In this document: piece after piece, positions 15,944 through 24,924 of the stretch | Position numbering within the stretch: position 1 is the stretch's first letter | How the letters are laid out: each line of letters starts with the position of its first letter | Assembly (NCBI GenBank): GCA_029265355.1 | Contig: JAJUJL010000003.1 | Location: 186,001 to 250,000, forward strand | Length of the DNA: 64,000 nt | Direction of reading: 5' to 3' | DNA from: Chloroflexota bacterium | GTDB taxonomy: Bacteria > Chloroflexota > Anaerolineae > Anaerolineales > UBA4823 | The notes under the pieces: generated by a model | What the model was told of the DNA's origin: nothing | The model's input: only the letters and a program-made list of their open reading frames with translations | Database searches by the model: none | Translations under genes and position numbers: made by a program

Positions 15944-16654
15944 ATGGAGGCCAGAATTGCGGTTGCCAAGATCAACAAATACGCCACCTCCAACAGCGGC
16001 GATACTGTCGAAGTGGTGGAAAGACCCAATGGTGGGCTATCCATCGTGCTCGCCGATGGGCAAAGCTCGGGACGCGGCGCAAAGTGGATCTCCACTCTGG
16101 TAGTTCGCAAAGTCATCACTCTTTTGGCAGAGGGTGTGCGCGATGGCGCGGCTGCCAGGGCTGCCTCAGACTCGCTCTACACAGAGCGCCAGGGTAAAGT
16201 CTCGGCGACGCTGAATATCCTCTCGATCGATAAACAAACTAACACCCTGGTCATCACCCGCAATAACCCGGCGCCGGTCTTGCTGGCGCTGCACGATGGC
16301 ATTCGTGTCTTGAGCGAGGAAAGCCGGCCTGTTGGTCTATATCGGGACACTCGCCCCGTGATATGCGAGGTTAACCTGGAACCAGGGTTGACTGCGGTGG
16401 TTTACACCGACGGGCTGGTGCACGCCGGTGATCGTTACGGACAGCCTATGGATGTCCAGGCCAGCCTGCTGGAGCTGCTGGAAGAAGAAGACCCTTCACC
16501 GCAGATGATCGCCGACACGCTTCTCGAACAGGCATTGCGCCTCGACCAGGGACGCCCGGCAGACGACATTTCGGTGGTTGTGCTCCGGGTAAGCAATTTC
16601 CAGGGGGATGCCGTGCGGCGCATGTTCGTTCGCCTGCCATTGGATGCCTCGTAA
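15944..16654 (+). CDS. SpoIIE/PP2C-type serine phosphatase
   Basis: The 236-residue product has the PP2C-like phosphatase core found in SpoIIE/RsbU/RsbX proteins: VLADGQSSGRGAKWIS (metal Asp), NILSIDKQTNTLVITRNNPAP, AVVYTDGLVHAGD (metal Asp) and RPADDISVVVLRV. No sensor domain is attached, so it most resembles short stand-alone regulators such as RsbX that dephosphorylate anti-sigma-factor antagonists. ATG 15944 was chosen because the region upstream overlaps the methyltransferase. GGAGG occurs just after this ATG but no in-frame start follows it closely. The next gene is a small P-loop protein. Confidence 0.8.
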   Translation: MEARIAVAKINKYATSNSGDTVEVVERPNGGLSIVLADGQSSGRGAKWISTLVVRKVITLLAEGVRDGAAARAASDSLYTERQGKVSATLNILSIDKQTNTLVITRNNPAPVLLALHDGIRVLSEESRPVGLYRDTRPVICEVNLEPGLTAVVYTDGLVHAGDRYGQPMDVQASLLELLEEEDPSPQMIADTLLEQALRLDQGRPADDISVVVLRVSNFQGDAVRRMFVRLPLDAS

Positions 16655-16691
16655 TCAAGCGCGATTTTCGACACCTTGCCGGTAAAAGGAC

Positions 16692-17072
16692 ATGGCAGAA
16701 GCGCTGATTGCAATCGTCGGCCCCTGCGCTGCTGGTAAATCGACCTTGATGGCCGGGCTGAAACCATTCGGCTACAACTTGCGTCACGTCGCACAGGAGC
16801 ATTCTTACGCGCCTGAGATGTGGCAACGCATCACCAAACCGGATGTGTTGATCTACCTCGATGTTTCCTACGAAAACTCCTTGAAGCGCAAGAACCTGAG
16901 CTGGAGCAAAGAAGAGTACCTCGAGGAGGTTCGCCGCCTGAGGCACGCCCGCCAACATGCTGATTTGTACATCGATACCAACTTGCTGAGCCCGCAGCAA
17001 GTGCTGGCGCAAGCTATCTCCTTCCTGGATGAGCGGGGCGTAAACCGGTTATTGGACATTCCTGTTGAATAA
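16692..17072 (+). CDS. Small P-loop NTPase, kinase-like
   Basis: The 126-residue protein starts MAEALIAIVGPCAAGKSTL, a Walker A motif (GPCAAGKST), and has a Walker B-like strand PDVLIYLDVSYENSLKRKN followed by a helical basic region (EEYLEEVRRLRHARQHADLYIDT). This layout resembles small nucleotide or nucleoside kinases lacking the usual lid, but I cannot name a substrate. AAAAGGAC before ATG 16692 is a fair ribosome site. It is probably in an operon with the SpoIIE-like phosphatase (37 bp apart). The secD promoter lies over its 3' end. Confidence 0.65.
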   Translation: MAEALIAIVGPCAAGKSTLMAGLKPFGYNLRHVAQEHSYAPEMWQRITKPDVLIYLDVSYENSLKRKNLSWSKEEYLEEVRRLRHARQHADLYIDTNLLSPQQVLAQAISFLDERGVNRLLDIPVE

Positions 17073-17081
17073 GTGTATAAT
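17052..17081 (+). promoter_or_regulatory. Sigma-70-type promoter of secD-secF
   Basis: TTGGAC (17052-17057), an 18-bp spacer and TATAAT (17076-17081) make a strong promoter that begins within the upstream P-loop gene. Confidence 0.7.
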
Positions 17082-17087
17082 GGCGCA

Positions 17088-17129
17088 ATGCCAGCGCAGC
17101 CTGGCATGCAGAGCCAGCCTGAGGCTGGC
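17088..17129 (+). promoter_or_regulatory. Two hairpins in the secD 5' leader
   Basis: ATGCCAG/CTGGCAT (17088-17107, loop CGCAGC) and GCCAGCC/GGCTGGC (17113-17129, loop TGA) lie between the promoter and the GGAGGT ribosome site at 17145. They share the core GCCAG and could be alternative structures or a regulatory leader; they lack a T-run, so are not terminators. Confidence 0.4.
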
Positions 17130-17160
17130 ATTTGTGTGATTATCGGAGGTACTCAGCAAC

Positions 17161-18531
17161 ATGCTCAATCGTTATCTGAGTCGAATTATCGTGATCGTCA
17201 TCGTGCTTGGCCTCGCCCTATGGATAGACCTCGCGCCTGGCGCGAGGTGGACAGCCCTGGGAATCGACCGCAGCTTCACAACCAAGCTGGGGCTGGACCT
17301 GGTGGGCGGTGTGCAGGCTCTCTTGGAAGCCGACCTGCCCGAAGGCACATCGATCAATGCCCAGGATATGGACGTGGCGCGCGCCATCGTGGAAAACCGC
17401 GTCAATGGCCTGGGCGTCAGCGAAGCGCTGGTGCAGGTAGCTGGCGAGCGCCGCATCGTGGTGGAATTGCCCGGCGAAACCGACCCTGAGCGCTCCCTGT
17501 CTGTTCTCAGGCAAACCGGCTTGCTGGAATTCGTGGACATGTCCTCCATCCCCCAGGAACAAGCCATGCTCCTGGTTGGACAGACCATCCGGACCGATTT
17601 TGCTGCTGGTGGCCAGACCACAGTCCCGACTCAAACAGTGACCAACACGCTGACCAGCCAGGTCTTTCACACGATTATGACTGGTACCGAGATCAACACC
17701 GTTGGCGTGACCACCGATGAGCTGGGTCGATATCAGGTGGCATTTGAGCTAAAATCGGCCGGTGCAAAGGTCTTCAGCGAGTTCACTTCGGCGCATGTTG
17801 GCGATATCCTGGCAATCGTGCTGGATAAGCAAGTGATCTCGACGCCCAGCATCCAGAATCCAATCACGGACGGCCAGGGTGTGATCACCGGGAATTTCGA
17901 CCTGGAAAGCGCCAACGCGCTCAGTGTACAACTGCGCTATGGCTCGCTGCCCATTCCCCTGAAAATTGTGGAGACACGCACTGTCGGACCATCTTTGGGG
18001 CAAGACTCGCTGCGTAAGAGCCTCATCGCTGGATTGATTGGCTTTTCCGTGGTTGTGCTGTTCATGGCGCTGTACTACCGGCTTCCGGGAGGAATCGCGG
18101 TCGTTTCACTACTGATCTACGCCGCGGTGGCGTTTGCGCTGTTCCGCTATATTCCCATCACACTGACGCTTCCGGGCATCGCTGGGTTTTTGCTGAGCAC
18201 CGGCAGCGCGTTGGACGCGAATATCCTGATCTTCGAACGCTTCAAGGAAGAGCTGCGCAATGGGCGCATGCTGATGCAAGCCATTGAACTCGGCTTCCAG
18301 CGCGCCTGGCCTTCTATCCGAGATTCGAATATCGCCACCTTGATCACTTCTGCCATACTTTACTGGTTTGGCAGCACCTATGGCGCGACGATTGTCAAGG
18401 GCTTTTCATTGACATTGGCATTGGGCGTAGCGGTCAGCTTGTTCGCTGCCCTGGTGGTGACCCGCACGCTGCTGACGCTGACTTTAAATTATTTCAAGCC
18501 AGAAAACAAAGAAAGCTGGTTTGGCATCTGA
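17161..18531 (+). CDS. secD: Protein translocase subunit SecD
   Basis: SecD works with SecF at the SecYEG translocon, using the proton gradient to aid protein export. The 456-residue protein has an N-terminal membrane segment (about 5-24), the conserved LGLDLVGGVQALLEAD block, a periplasmic P1-type domain with NGLGVSEALVQVAGERRIVVELPG, and a C-terminal RND-like region with several membrane helices including GIAGFLLSTGSALDANILIFERFKEE. Length is near that of other short, non-proteobacterial SecDs. GGAGGT 10 bases before ATG 17161 sets the start. secF follows after 9 bp. Confidence 0.93.
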   Translation: MLNRYLSRIIVIVIVLGLALWIDLAPGARWTALGIDRSFTTKLGLDLVGGVQALLEADLPEGTSINAQDMDVARAIVENRVNGLGVSEALVQVAGERRIVVELPGETDPERSLSVLRQTGLLEFVDMSSIPQEQAMLLVGQTIRTDFAAGGQTTVPTQTVTNTLTSQVFHTIMTGTEINTVGVTTDELGRYQVAFELKSAGAKVFSEFTSAHVGDILAIVLDKQVISTPSIQNPITDGQGVITGNFDLESANALSVQLRYGSLPIPLKIVETRTVGPSLGQDSLRKSLIAGLIGFSVVVLFMALYYRLPGGIAVVSLLIYAAVAFALFRYIPITLTLPGIAGFLLSTGSALDANILIFERFKEELRNGRMLMQAIELGFQRAWPSIRDSNIATLITSAILYWFGSTYGATIVKGFSLTLALGVAVSLFAALVVTRTLLTLTLNYFKPENKESWFGI

Positions 18532-18540
18532 GGCGCATCC

Positions 18541-19464
18541 ATGATCGACATACTTGGAAAACGATACTATTTCTTTATCTTCTCCCTGCTGGTCATTATC
18601 CCAGGCCTGGTCGTGCTGGGGCTGTGGGGCTTGCCGCTTTCCATCGACTTCACGGGCGGCAGCTACCTGGAGGTACGGTTCAGTTCAGGCCAGGCGCCTC
18701 AGCCTGCCGATGTGATTGCTGCCTACCAGGGCTTGGGAGTCGAAGATGTGCTGGTGCAGTCCACCGGCCCTGATACGCTGCTGGCGCGCTCTTCGTTCCT
18801 GGATGATGCGACCCGTTCACAGGTGATTTCCACACTCGAGTCGACTTTCAACCAAAAGGTCACCCTGCTGCGCTTCGATAGCGTCGGACCAACCGTGGGA
18901 CGTGAGGTCGCCGGTCGCGCCGCGCTGGCGGTTGGCGTGGCAGCGCTCGGGGTGGTCATATACATGACCCTGGCCTTCCGAGGGGTGGAGAACTCTTTGC
19001 GCTACGGCATCTGCGCCATCATCGCCATGATCCACGATGTAGCAGTGGTCATCAGCCTGGCAGCCATCGGGGGGCATTTCTTCGGTTGGCAAGTGGACTC
19101 GCTCTTCCTGACCGCCCTGCTAACGGTGATCGGTTTCTCGGTGCAGGACAAGATCGTCGTGTTCGATCGGGTGCGTGAAAACGCCACCATCCATCGTCGC
19201 CTGCCCTTCGAGACGCTGGTCAATCACTCCATCGTGCAGACGCTGCAGCGCTCGATCAACACGCAGTTGATGACGGTTGAGTTCATGCTGCTGGCGCTGG
19301 CCCTGTTCGGCGGCGTCACGCTGCGCGAATTCGCCCTGATCCTGCTGGTTGGCCTGTTCAGCGGTACCTACTCCTCGATCTTCATCGCCGCCCCGATCCT
19401 GGTGGTCTGGGAGACTGGCGAATGGCGCAACTGGTTCCGACGCTCACCACAGGCAGCGGCATAA
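18541..19464 (+). CDS. secF: Protein translocase subunit SecF
   Basis: The 307-residue protein is the partner of SecD. It has an N-terminal membrane helix (about 10-30), the diagnostic PLSIDFTGGSYLEVRF block, FDSVGPTVGREVAGRAALAV before the membrane domain, and TVIGFSVQDKIVVFDRVREN, the SecF version of the conserved RND motif (usually IGYSxND). The Gln in place of Asn in that motif is a minor variation. It sits 9 bp after secD and is followed by a strong bidirectional terminator. Confidence 0.93.
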   Translation: MIDILGKRYYFFIFSLLVIIPGLVVLGLWGLPLSIDFTGGSYLEVRFSSGQAPQPADVIAAYQGLGVEDVLVQSTGPDTLLARSSFLDDATRSQVISTLESTFNQKVTLLRFDSVGPTVGREVAGRAALAVGVAALGVVIYMTLAFRGVENSLRYGICAIIAMIHDVAVVISLAAIGGHFFGWQVDSLFLTALLTVIGFSVQDKIVVFDRVRENATIHRRLPFETLVNHSIVQTLQRSINTQLMTVEFMLLALALFGGVTLREFALILLVGLFSGTYSSIFIAAPILVVWETGEWRNWFRRSPQAAA

Positions 19465-19484
19465 ACCACCAGACATGATAAAAG

Positions 19485-19517
19485 AAAACAGAGCGGCGGA
19501 ACCCGCTCTGTTTTTTT
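19485..19517. terminator. Bidirectional intrinsic terminator after secF
   Basis: ACAGAGCGG (19488-19496) pairs with CCGCTCTGT (19503-19511), with a T7 run on the right and an A-run on the left. It can end secF (plus) and the convergent secreted-protein gene (minus). Confidence 0.85.
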
Positions 19518-19543
19518 ATTCGGAGGGATCAAAACTGCCGCGA

Positions 19544-20416
19544 TCATGGAGGACAAACTGGAAGTTCATTGACTGGAGGTTCGCTGGTGATGCAATTTTG
19601 GGGGTGGATGACGCCATCTGGGCTCATCGAAAACACATACCACAGGTCGCCCACTCCCTGTCCGGGCACTTGAAATTCGTGAATCAGGCCAAACTCATCA
19701 TAGACGCGAACAACCGCATCCAGTTGTGTAATGGATGGGACGCCTTCATAAGCGGCATTGACGTTCAAAACGGCGTAAGAATAGTCGCCATTCTCCAGCT
19801 TCCTCACAGCAATCGTTTCGGGTCCATAACCGTCCTGAACATCGATCTCCAGGCAAGAATTTGGATAGGTGGTGCAATCGCCCTCGCTCCAGGAGGTGAT
19901 GCGCTCGGGAATTGTTCCATCCAACCAAAGGTTTGCGTCCAAATCGTTCGGCACATAGTACGGCGGCCATGAAATGGTCGAGTCCCAGTTCAAGACGATA
20001 CGAATATAAATATCACCGCTCGTGCTGACTTCTGGTAAGGAAAAATCTTGCACATTGACCGTCTGACCCAAAACATACAGGCCCTCGCTCAAGGCGAAAT
20101 GGGCTGTCTCAGAAGCTGTCAGCACTCGCCAGCCTGACGGAATGTTGGCCAGTGTATATTGACCCTGGCTATTGGTCAGCGCGCAACTGGTAGAATAGCA
20201 AACTTGTGCATTCTCGAGCGGGGCTCTAAAGCTGGCGTCATAAACCACCCCGGTCACGGTGCCCAAACCTGTCGTGAGCCGCGAGTGGATGTTGGGCAGG
20301 TAGACCAGGTTGGTAGTGTCTGCTCGCGCCACCAAAGGCGCTTTCGCTGGCAAAGCGGATCCAACCAGCAATAAAGCCATCGCCTGGAATATCTGCAACC
20401 ACTTGCCGGATGTCAT
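19544..20416 (-). CDS. Secreted protein with carboxypeptidase-regulatory-like domain
   Basis: The 290-residue product begins MTSGKWLQIFQAMALLLVG with a signal peptide ending near ARADTT. Residues about 50-130 form a CarboxypepD_reg-like beta-sandwich (TVTGVVYDASFRAPLENAQVCY, TNSQGQYTLANIPSG). The C-terminal part is Cys-containing and beta-rich with no family I recognise (DANLWLDGTIPERIT, DAVVRVYDEFGLIHEF). The frame is open to a GTG at 20446, but AGGAG sits right before ATG 20416. It is the last gene of the minus-strand TadE-TadG locus, starting just after the stop of the PA14 fusion gene (20433), so it is likely coexpressed and outside the cell. Confidence 0.7.
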   Translation of the reverse strand: MTSGKWLQIFQAMALLLVGSALPAKAPLVARADTTNLVYLPNIHSRLTTGLGTVTGVVYDASFRAPLENAQVCYSTSCALTNSQGQYTLANIPSGWRVLTASETAHFALSEGLYVLGQTVNVQDFSLPEVSTSGDIYIRIVLNWDSTISWPPYYVPNDLDANLWLDGTIPERITSWSEGDCTTYPNSCLEIDVQDGYGPETIAVRKLENGDYSYAVLNVNAAYEGVPSITQLDAVVRVYDEFGLIHEFQVPGQGVGDLWYVFSMSPDGVIHPQNCITSEPPVNELPVCPP

Positions 20417-20432
20417 CTCATGCTCCTGTGGT

Positions 20433-23123
20433 TCACCGGCACCCACCCAGGTCTGGGGGCGTCAAACACGGCGTCGGCGAGACAGTTCTGGTGGGGGTTG
20501 CCGAGGCCGGCGGAGGGGTATTTGTCGGCGGCCGGGGCGTTGGGGTGCTCGTCGGCGGTCGAGGCGTTGGCGTGCTGGTCGAGACGACCACCGCGGTGTT
20601 GGTGGGCGGCGCGGCAGTCCGGGTCGGCGTGACCGTGCTGGTGAAGGTGGGCTTCAGCGTGCGGGTCGGCGTCCGAGTGGAAGTTGCGGTCATGAACGGC
20701 GTCCGGGTGGGAGTCCGGGTGGGCGTCCGAGTGGGCGTCCGGGTGACAATCGGCGTCCGGGTCGGCGTCAGAGTGATGGTGTTGGTCGCCCGCGGTGTAT
20801 AGGTGGGCGTCCGGGTCGGCGTCCGGGTCGGCACAGGCGTCATTGTCGGTGTGATGGTGGGCGGCAAGGGACCGGCTGGCGGATATAGATTTGCCCGCGG
20901 GATAACTTCTTTGGGAATGCTGGAGGATGACCAGCGCAACTCAGCCACGGCTGAGCCGGTGTTCTCGTAATACTCGATCACGATCGGGACACGCCCACAT
21001 CCAGCGGGAAGCAAAATCGTGCCGCTTCGCTCGCGCGCTGATCCATCTCGCCAGTTGTCGATCAAGCGCACACCATTGACCCACAACCTCGCGCCGTCAT
21101 CGTACCTGAGATAAAAGGTGTACACCTCATCCCGATTGTACTTGGGCTGCACTTCACCGCTCCAACCGACCGCAAATTTGTCGGCAGGCACGTTAGGCGC
21201 AGGTGCGCCAGGCCAGTTGAAGAACACTTGCGGGTCAACAATGGCATACACCAGGTTGATCAGTGCGGAGAACACCGGCGGCGAGGACCCGGTCCAGGTG
21301 TAGTAGAGACCCCGCAAGCCGGTGCCGCGATTATCGCAAGGCGTCAGGGGCGTGAGATCCAAGACTATCGTCAACTTGATGCGTGTGTATTGGCGGCTGG
21401 GCGAATCATCATCACGGGCTTGCACATAGATGATGTAAGTGCCGTTTTCGATTACATTCGTGCTGTTTGGCCAGTACTGTCCCAGGTCTCGCCGATTGCA
21501 GACACCGCCCGTATCGCCAAACAGACAATAGGGGCTGCTGGTATCATTCTGGTATCCCAGGATGTTGGTTTCGGTTTGATCCCAGACTTCGAAGCGCACG
21601 CGATCAATGGTTCCATCCAGGTCTGAAGCGAACGCCTGCACGTAGAACAGATCCTGGATGGGATTGGGTTCGGATGCCTCAGCGCTGACGGTTGGGCCAT
21701 ACTGTCCAGTCACCTCTCGCGCCGGGCAAGTCAGGCCACCAACCGTGTAATCCAATTGGACAACGAAATCTCGGGCGTGATAGTAAACGAAGTAACTGGT
21801 AAAACTGCGATTGAAATCCAATTCCAGCACGTTGCCGGCAGCAGTTGGGAGGGTCAAGTTAACATCGTGACCGAAGGTGGTGCCAGGCTGATTCAGGTAA
21901 ATATTGGGCGATACATCGAGCGCTGTCGCGCCAGACCAAACGTAGCTGTCGAAGTATTGATCGGAAGGAAGCGGCTGGTATTCCACCTGGTCGTGCCAGG
22001 GACCATCCGGCTGGCCTTCGTACTCGTCCCAAGAGAGGCTCACATGGTTGATGTTAACATCGTAGGTGCTGATATTCGACATGGAGATCTCAAGATCATC
22101 GCCGTTGAAATAGAGCGGCCCATTGATGACCAGGTCAGAGCAGGAAGGTGTGGGCGTGAAGGTCGGCGTGGGAGTCTCGGTTGGTGTGGGCGTTGGGGTA
22201 TCCGTGGGTGGGACGGGTGTGTCTGTAGCTGTCGGCGGAACAGGCGTGTTGGTATTGGTAGGCGTTAAGGTTGGCGTGCTGGATTGCGTAGGGGTCTGGG
22301 TTTGGGTGGGCGCAATGCCAATCTCGCTGCCCAACCCGCCAATGCGGGAGGTGCGATATTTCTCAACCACGCCTTCGCGCCAGGATTCCAACGGCACCTG
22401 TGGCCAGATGTTATTGATCAGCGGCAGAATCATGCGATGGACAAAGCGCACCGTCACCCGTACGCGGTTGCCCGGTCCACCTGCATCATCCATGTAAACA
22501 TCGGGGTCGGCTGCCACATCCAGGCAGGTCTTGGGATTGGTGGATTCATCGCGCAGGAAATCGCTGAGCGTATCTTCGTCATCGCCATCGCGGTTGCTGC
22601 ACACAGTGACATGAAAATAACCAGGGTAATCGGGATCGCCAAGCTCAGCCAGGTCATTGTTGGCGAGAAATTCCAGGTAGTCACCTGAAACAAATTCTTC
22701 GTCACTGACGTTGACACCGGCAATGCCGACGCGAGCGGCATCGCGGGTCGAGGGCAAGCGCGCCCAATCTTGCAGCGCCTCGGTCAAGGTGCGGGCTTCG
22801 CAGCCATTCAGCTCACAGTACTCTTCCGGTACCGTGCAGTCATAACTGGCGGGACTGGTACCGAAGGCATCGGCAGCCTCTAACCCCAAAGCTACCGCCG
22901 CGTCTGCGCAGTAGTCCGGGTTGAATTCGCCGGTGATGGCATAGCGCAAGCCAAAACGGGCTGAGTTCTGCACCGCCATCCAGGCCTGCACCAGGCGACC
23001 AAATTCGATGATGCCAAACAAGAGGAGCAGCAGCACTGGCAGCGCCAGCGCGAACTCCAGCAGCGCCTGGCCTGCGGATTTCTTGTTTTGGATGAGATTG
23101 CCTGGTGAGATCATATCAACCAT
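20433..23123 (-). CDS. TadE-like pilin-type protein fused to PA14 domain with Thr-Pro repeats
   Basis: The 896-residue protein is anchored by a TadE-type N-terminus ([25 protein letters not shown], residues about 18-42). Then come a Cys-containing segment, a first Thr/Pro linker (about 268-328), a beta-rich region (about 330-590), a PA14 domain (about 595-747: [52 protein letters not shown]) and a long RTPTRTPT-type tail (about 750-890). PA14 domains are carbohydrate-binding or protective-antigen-like modules, so a surface adhesin or wall-linked role is inferred. In the Tad pathway, TadE-like proteins are minor pilins processed at the inner membrane. It sits 7 bp downstream of the TadG-VWA gene. 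The Thr-Pro coding repeats are highly repetitive DNA, prone to slippage. Confidence 0.8.
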   Translation of the reverse strand: MVDMISPGNLIQNKKSAGQALLEFALALPVLLLLLFGIIEFGRLVQAWMAVQNSARFGLRYAITGEFNPDYCADAAVALGLEAADAFGTSPASYDCTVPEEYCELNGCEARTLTEALQDWARLPSTRDAARVGIAGVNVSDEEFVSGDYLEFLANNDLAELGDPDYPGYFHVTVCSNRDGDDEDTLSDFLRDESTNPKTCLDVAADPDVYMDDAGGPGNRVRVTVRFVHRMILPLINNIWPQVPLESWREGVVEKYRTSRIGGLGSEIGIAPTQTQTPTQSSTPTLTPTNTNTPVPPTATDTPVPPTDTPTPTPTETPTPTFTPTPSCSDLVINGPLYFNGDDLEISMSNISTYDVNINHVSLSWDEYEGQPDGPWHDQVEYQPLPSDQYFDSYVWSGATALDVSPNIYLNQPGTTFGHDVNLTLPTAAGNVLELDFNRSFTSYFVYYHARDFVVQLDYTVGGLTCPAREVTGQYGPTVSAEASEPNPIQDLFYVQAFASDLDGTIDRVRFEVWDQTETNILGYQNDTSSPYCLFGDTGGVCNRRDLGQYWPNSTNVIENGTYIIYVQARDDDSPSRQYTRIKLTIVLDLTPLTPCDNRGTGLRGLYYTWTGSSPPVFSALINLVYAIVDPQVFFNWPGAPAPNVPADKFAVGWSGEVQPKYNRDEVYTFYLRYDDGARLWVNGVRLIDNWRDGSARERSGTILLPAGCGRVPIVIEYYENTGSAVAELRWSSSSIPKEVIPRANLYPPAGPLPPTITPTMTPVPTRTPTRTPTYTPRATNTITLTPTRTPIVTRTPTRTPTRTPTRTPFMTATSTRTPTRTLKPTFTSTVTPTRTAAPPTNTAVVVSTSTPTPRPPTSTPTPRPPTNTPPPASATPTRTVSPTPCLTPPDLGGCR
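20690..20840 (-). repeat. 12-bp tandem repeats coding RTPT-type linker
   Basis: On the plus strand the unit is close to GGCGTCCGGGTG, repeated with small changes across about 150 bp; on the coding minus strand each unit gives Arg-Thr-Pro-Thr. Imperfect copies continue on both sides inside the same gene. Perfect in-frame 12-bp units allow length change without frameshift. Confidence 0.75.
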
Positions 23124-23130
23124 CCCCGAC

Positions 23131-24924
23131 TCAGCGGCTTATCTTGGTAAATATATTGGCTGCGATGCTTTCAAAGATGCGGTCCAGGTACTCGGCTGTC
23201 GGTGCATAATAATAATTGCCGCAATTGGAAGTTGGCGCTATGCCATCACATTCATCAGTGTCCCGATTGCCATCTTGACCCAGGTTGGCCATGTAGCGCA
23301 ATACATCGGCCCCATTGCGGGCAGCATCCAAGCCGATCGAATACATCACGATATCTTCCCCCAGCGGCTCGTCCGGATTGGTGGAGACGAGCAAGCCAGC
23401 CTCATCGATCATATCGAAGGCGTAATCTTTCACGCTGTAAGGCGCGCTGGTAGTCGTGTGCGTGGTGCCCGGTGGGCACTCATTGGCGTTGTCATCGATG
23501 CAATAACGCGTCGGATTATTATCAATGCAAAAAGTAGACCAGTAAGCGTTCGCCGGATTGGAGCCACAGAACCCATAGCGGTAACCGCTGGGAATCCCGG
23601 CAAACGTCGACGGCATATCGCTCAAGTTTGGAATACCATCGGATAACAAAACAATCACCCAAACACTGGCCTGGCGACCGCCCGCCTGGAGCACTTCCAC
23701 CGCCTGGCGAATGCCGCACCCGATGCAAGTGGACAAGATCGACACATCGGAGTTCGTGCCGGGAATAGGATCGGTGTCATCATCGGTGTGACCGGTCGGG
23801 TTCAGGTCCGGATCGTAGTTGTCGTTCCAATCGTAGGCATCCAGGATATCATCGCTGTCGCACGGCTGACCCGTGTCATCATCCCAAAGATCGCTGCCGG
23901 ATGCGCCGGTGGAATTGATGATTTCATCGGTGCACGGCAAACCCGGATCGTTGTCGCTGCCGTTGCCATCGCGGTCGTCCGGAAATATCGGGTTGAACAC
24001 GGCGTATTCGGGCGGGTCGGTGGGCGTCATTTCATAGTACCAGGTCAGCAACGAGGTCGGCGCATCGTTGTGCACGCCGATCGTGTCAATCGCGCCGGCC
24101 ACGGCGCCCATATCAGGATTCAGGTTTGCGATAATGTGCGCCTGGTAATCGAAAGTTACCACCGCCACCTGGTCGTAACCGGGCAGCAAGCGCTGCACCA
24201 GCGACTTGGCGGCGTCCTTTGCCTGGCGCATTGGGTAGCAGGAATTGGTGCTGTTGCAGGTTGCCGGGTTGAAATTGTTGGGGTCAAAGCCCAGGGTGCA
24301 CGGTGGATCGCTATCGCCGGGTGGTTGAGCGTCGCAACTGTCGGAAGCCATCGACTCTGAGGTATCCAGCACGATCACCAGGTCCACCGTCGCCGCTTCT
24401 CCCACGGAGTACAGGGTGATCGGGACCGCTTGTATACCGAACAAACTCAGAAAATACACGGGGGAGAGCTGAGTGGCTTCCACGTAGGCCAGCTTGCGCG
24501 GCGCTTCGCCTGATTCCGGGCACATGGCAGCAAATTCAGGCGGCCTGGATCCATCATCGCACAAAACCACTTCCAACGACTCAACATCGGTCACATTGTT
24601 GAGCTTCAACATTTCCCGCGCCGCGTTTTCCAACAGCTCACGGTTGGCAGTCGTGTCGCCTGCAACTTGTATCTTGATGTTGTTGGCTGCTGCGACCGCT
24701 GCCGCATCCACCGCGCGTTTTAACTGAGTGTAGGTAGTGTACAGCGCGCCCACATCGGTGACCAGCCCCACAAAAGCCAGCAACGCAAGAAAGGACACCG
24801 CCAGGATGATCAGCGCCTGTCCGCGCTCGGATGGCGAGCAACCAGCTCCCGAGGGCGGGTGACCACAATTGGCAACTATTGGAGAATGCTTAGTAGTCTG
24901 GCTCGTCATCATCAGCTCACACAC
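23131..24924 (-). CDS. TadG-like protein with von Willebrand factor A domain
   Basis: The 597-residue protein has a TadG/TadE-type N-terminal segment ([32 protein letters not shown], about 36-65, then [11 protein letters not shown]), a linker, and a VWA domain from about residue 175 with an intact MIDAS ([13 protein letters not shown]). The VWA is large and carries many Asp-rich inserts ([20 protein letters not shown]) that look calcium-binding, and several cysteines. Tad-associated VWA proteins are surface or periplasmic factors in adhesion. It is encoded directly after the TadE-like gene (stop and start adjacent) and 7 bp before the PA14 fusion, so the three form an operon. Confidence 0.8.
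   Translation of the reverse strand: MCELMMTSQTTKHSPIVANCGHPPSGAGCSPSERGQALIILAVSFLALLAFVGLVTDVGALYTTYTQLKRAVDAAAVAAANNIKIQVAGDTTANRELLENAAREMLKLNNVTDVESLEVVLCDDGSRPPEFAAMCPESGEAPRKLAYVEATQLSPVYFLSLFGIQAVPITLYSVGEAATVDLVIVLDTSESMASDSCDAQPPGDSDPPCTLGFDPNNFNPATCNSTNSCYPMRQAKDAAKSLVQRLLPGYDQVAVVTFDYQAHIIANLNPDMGAVAGAIDTIGVHNDAPTSLLTWYYEMTPTDPPEYAVFNPIFPDDRDGNGSDNDPGLPCTDEIINSTGASGSDLWDDDTGQPCDSDDILDAYDWNDNYDPDLNPTGHTDDDTDPIPGTNSDVSILSTCIGCGIRQAVEVLQAGGRQASVWVIVLLSDGIPNLSDMPSTFAGIPSGYRYGFCGSNPANAYWSTFCIDNNPTRYCIDDNANECPPGTTHTTTSAPYSVKDYAFDMIDEAGLLVSTNPDEPLGEDIVMYSIGLDAARNGADVLRYMANLGQDGNRDTDECDGIAPTSNCGNYYYAPTAEYLDRIFESIAANIFTKISR

Noticed and set aside
20410-20802. Plus-strand open frames rich in Val-Gly-Val-Arg
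   Set aside because: These are the reverse complement of the RTPT-type repeats of the minus-strand PA14 fusion gene; the repetition is explained by that linker.
20690-20840. Possible CRISPR-like or minisatellite array
   Set aside because: Units are 12 bp, contiguous and in frame inside a coding gene, with no spacers.
22123-22497. Further Val/Gly-rich plus-strand frame
   Set aside because: Antisense of the first Thr/Pro linker (residues about 268-328) of the same protein.
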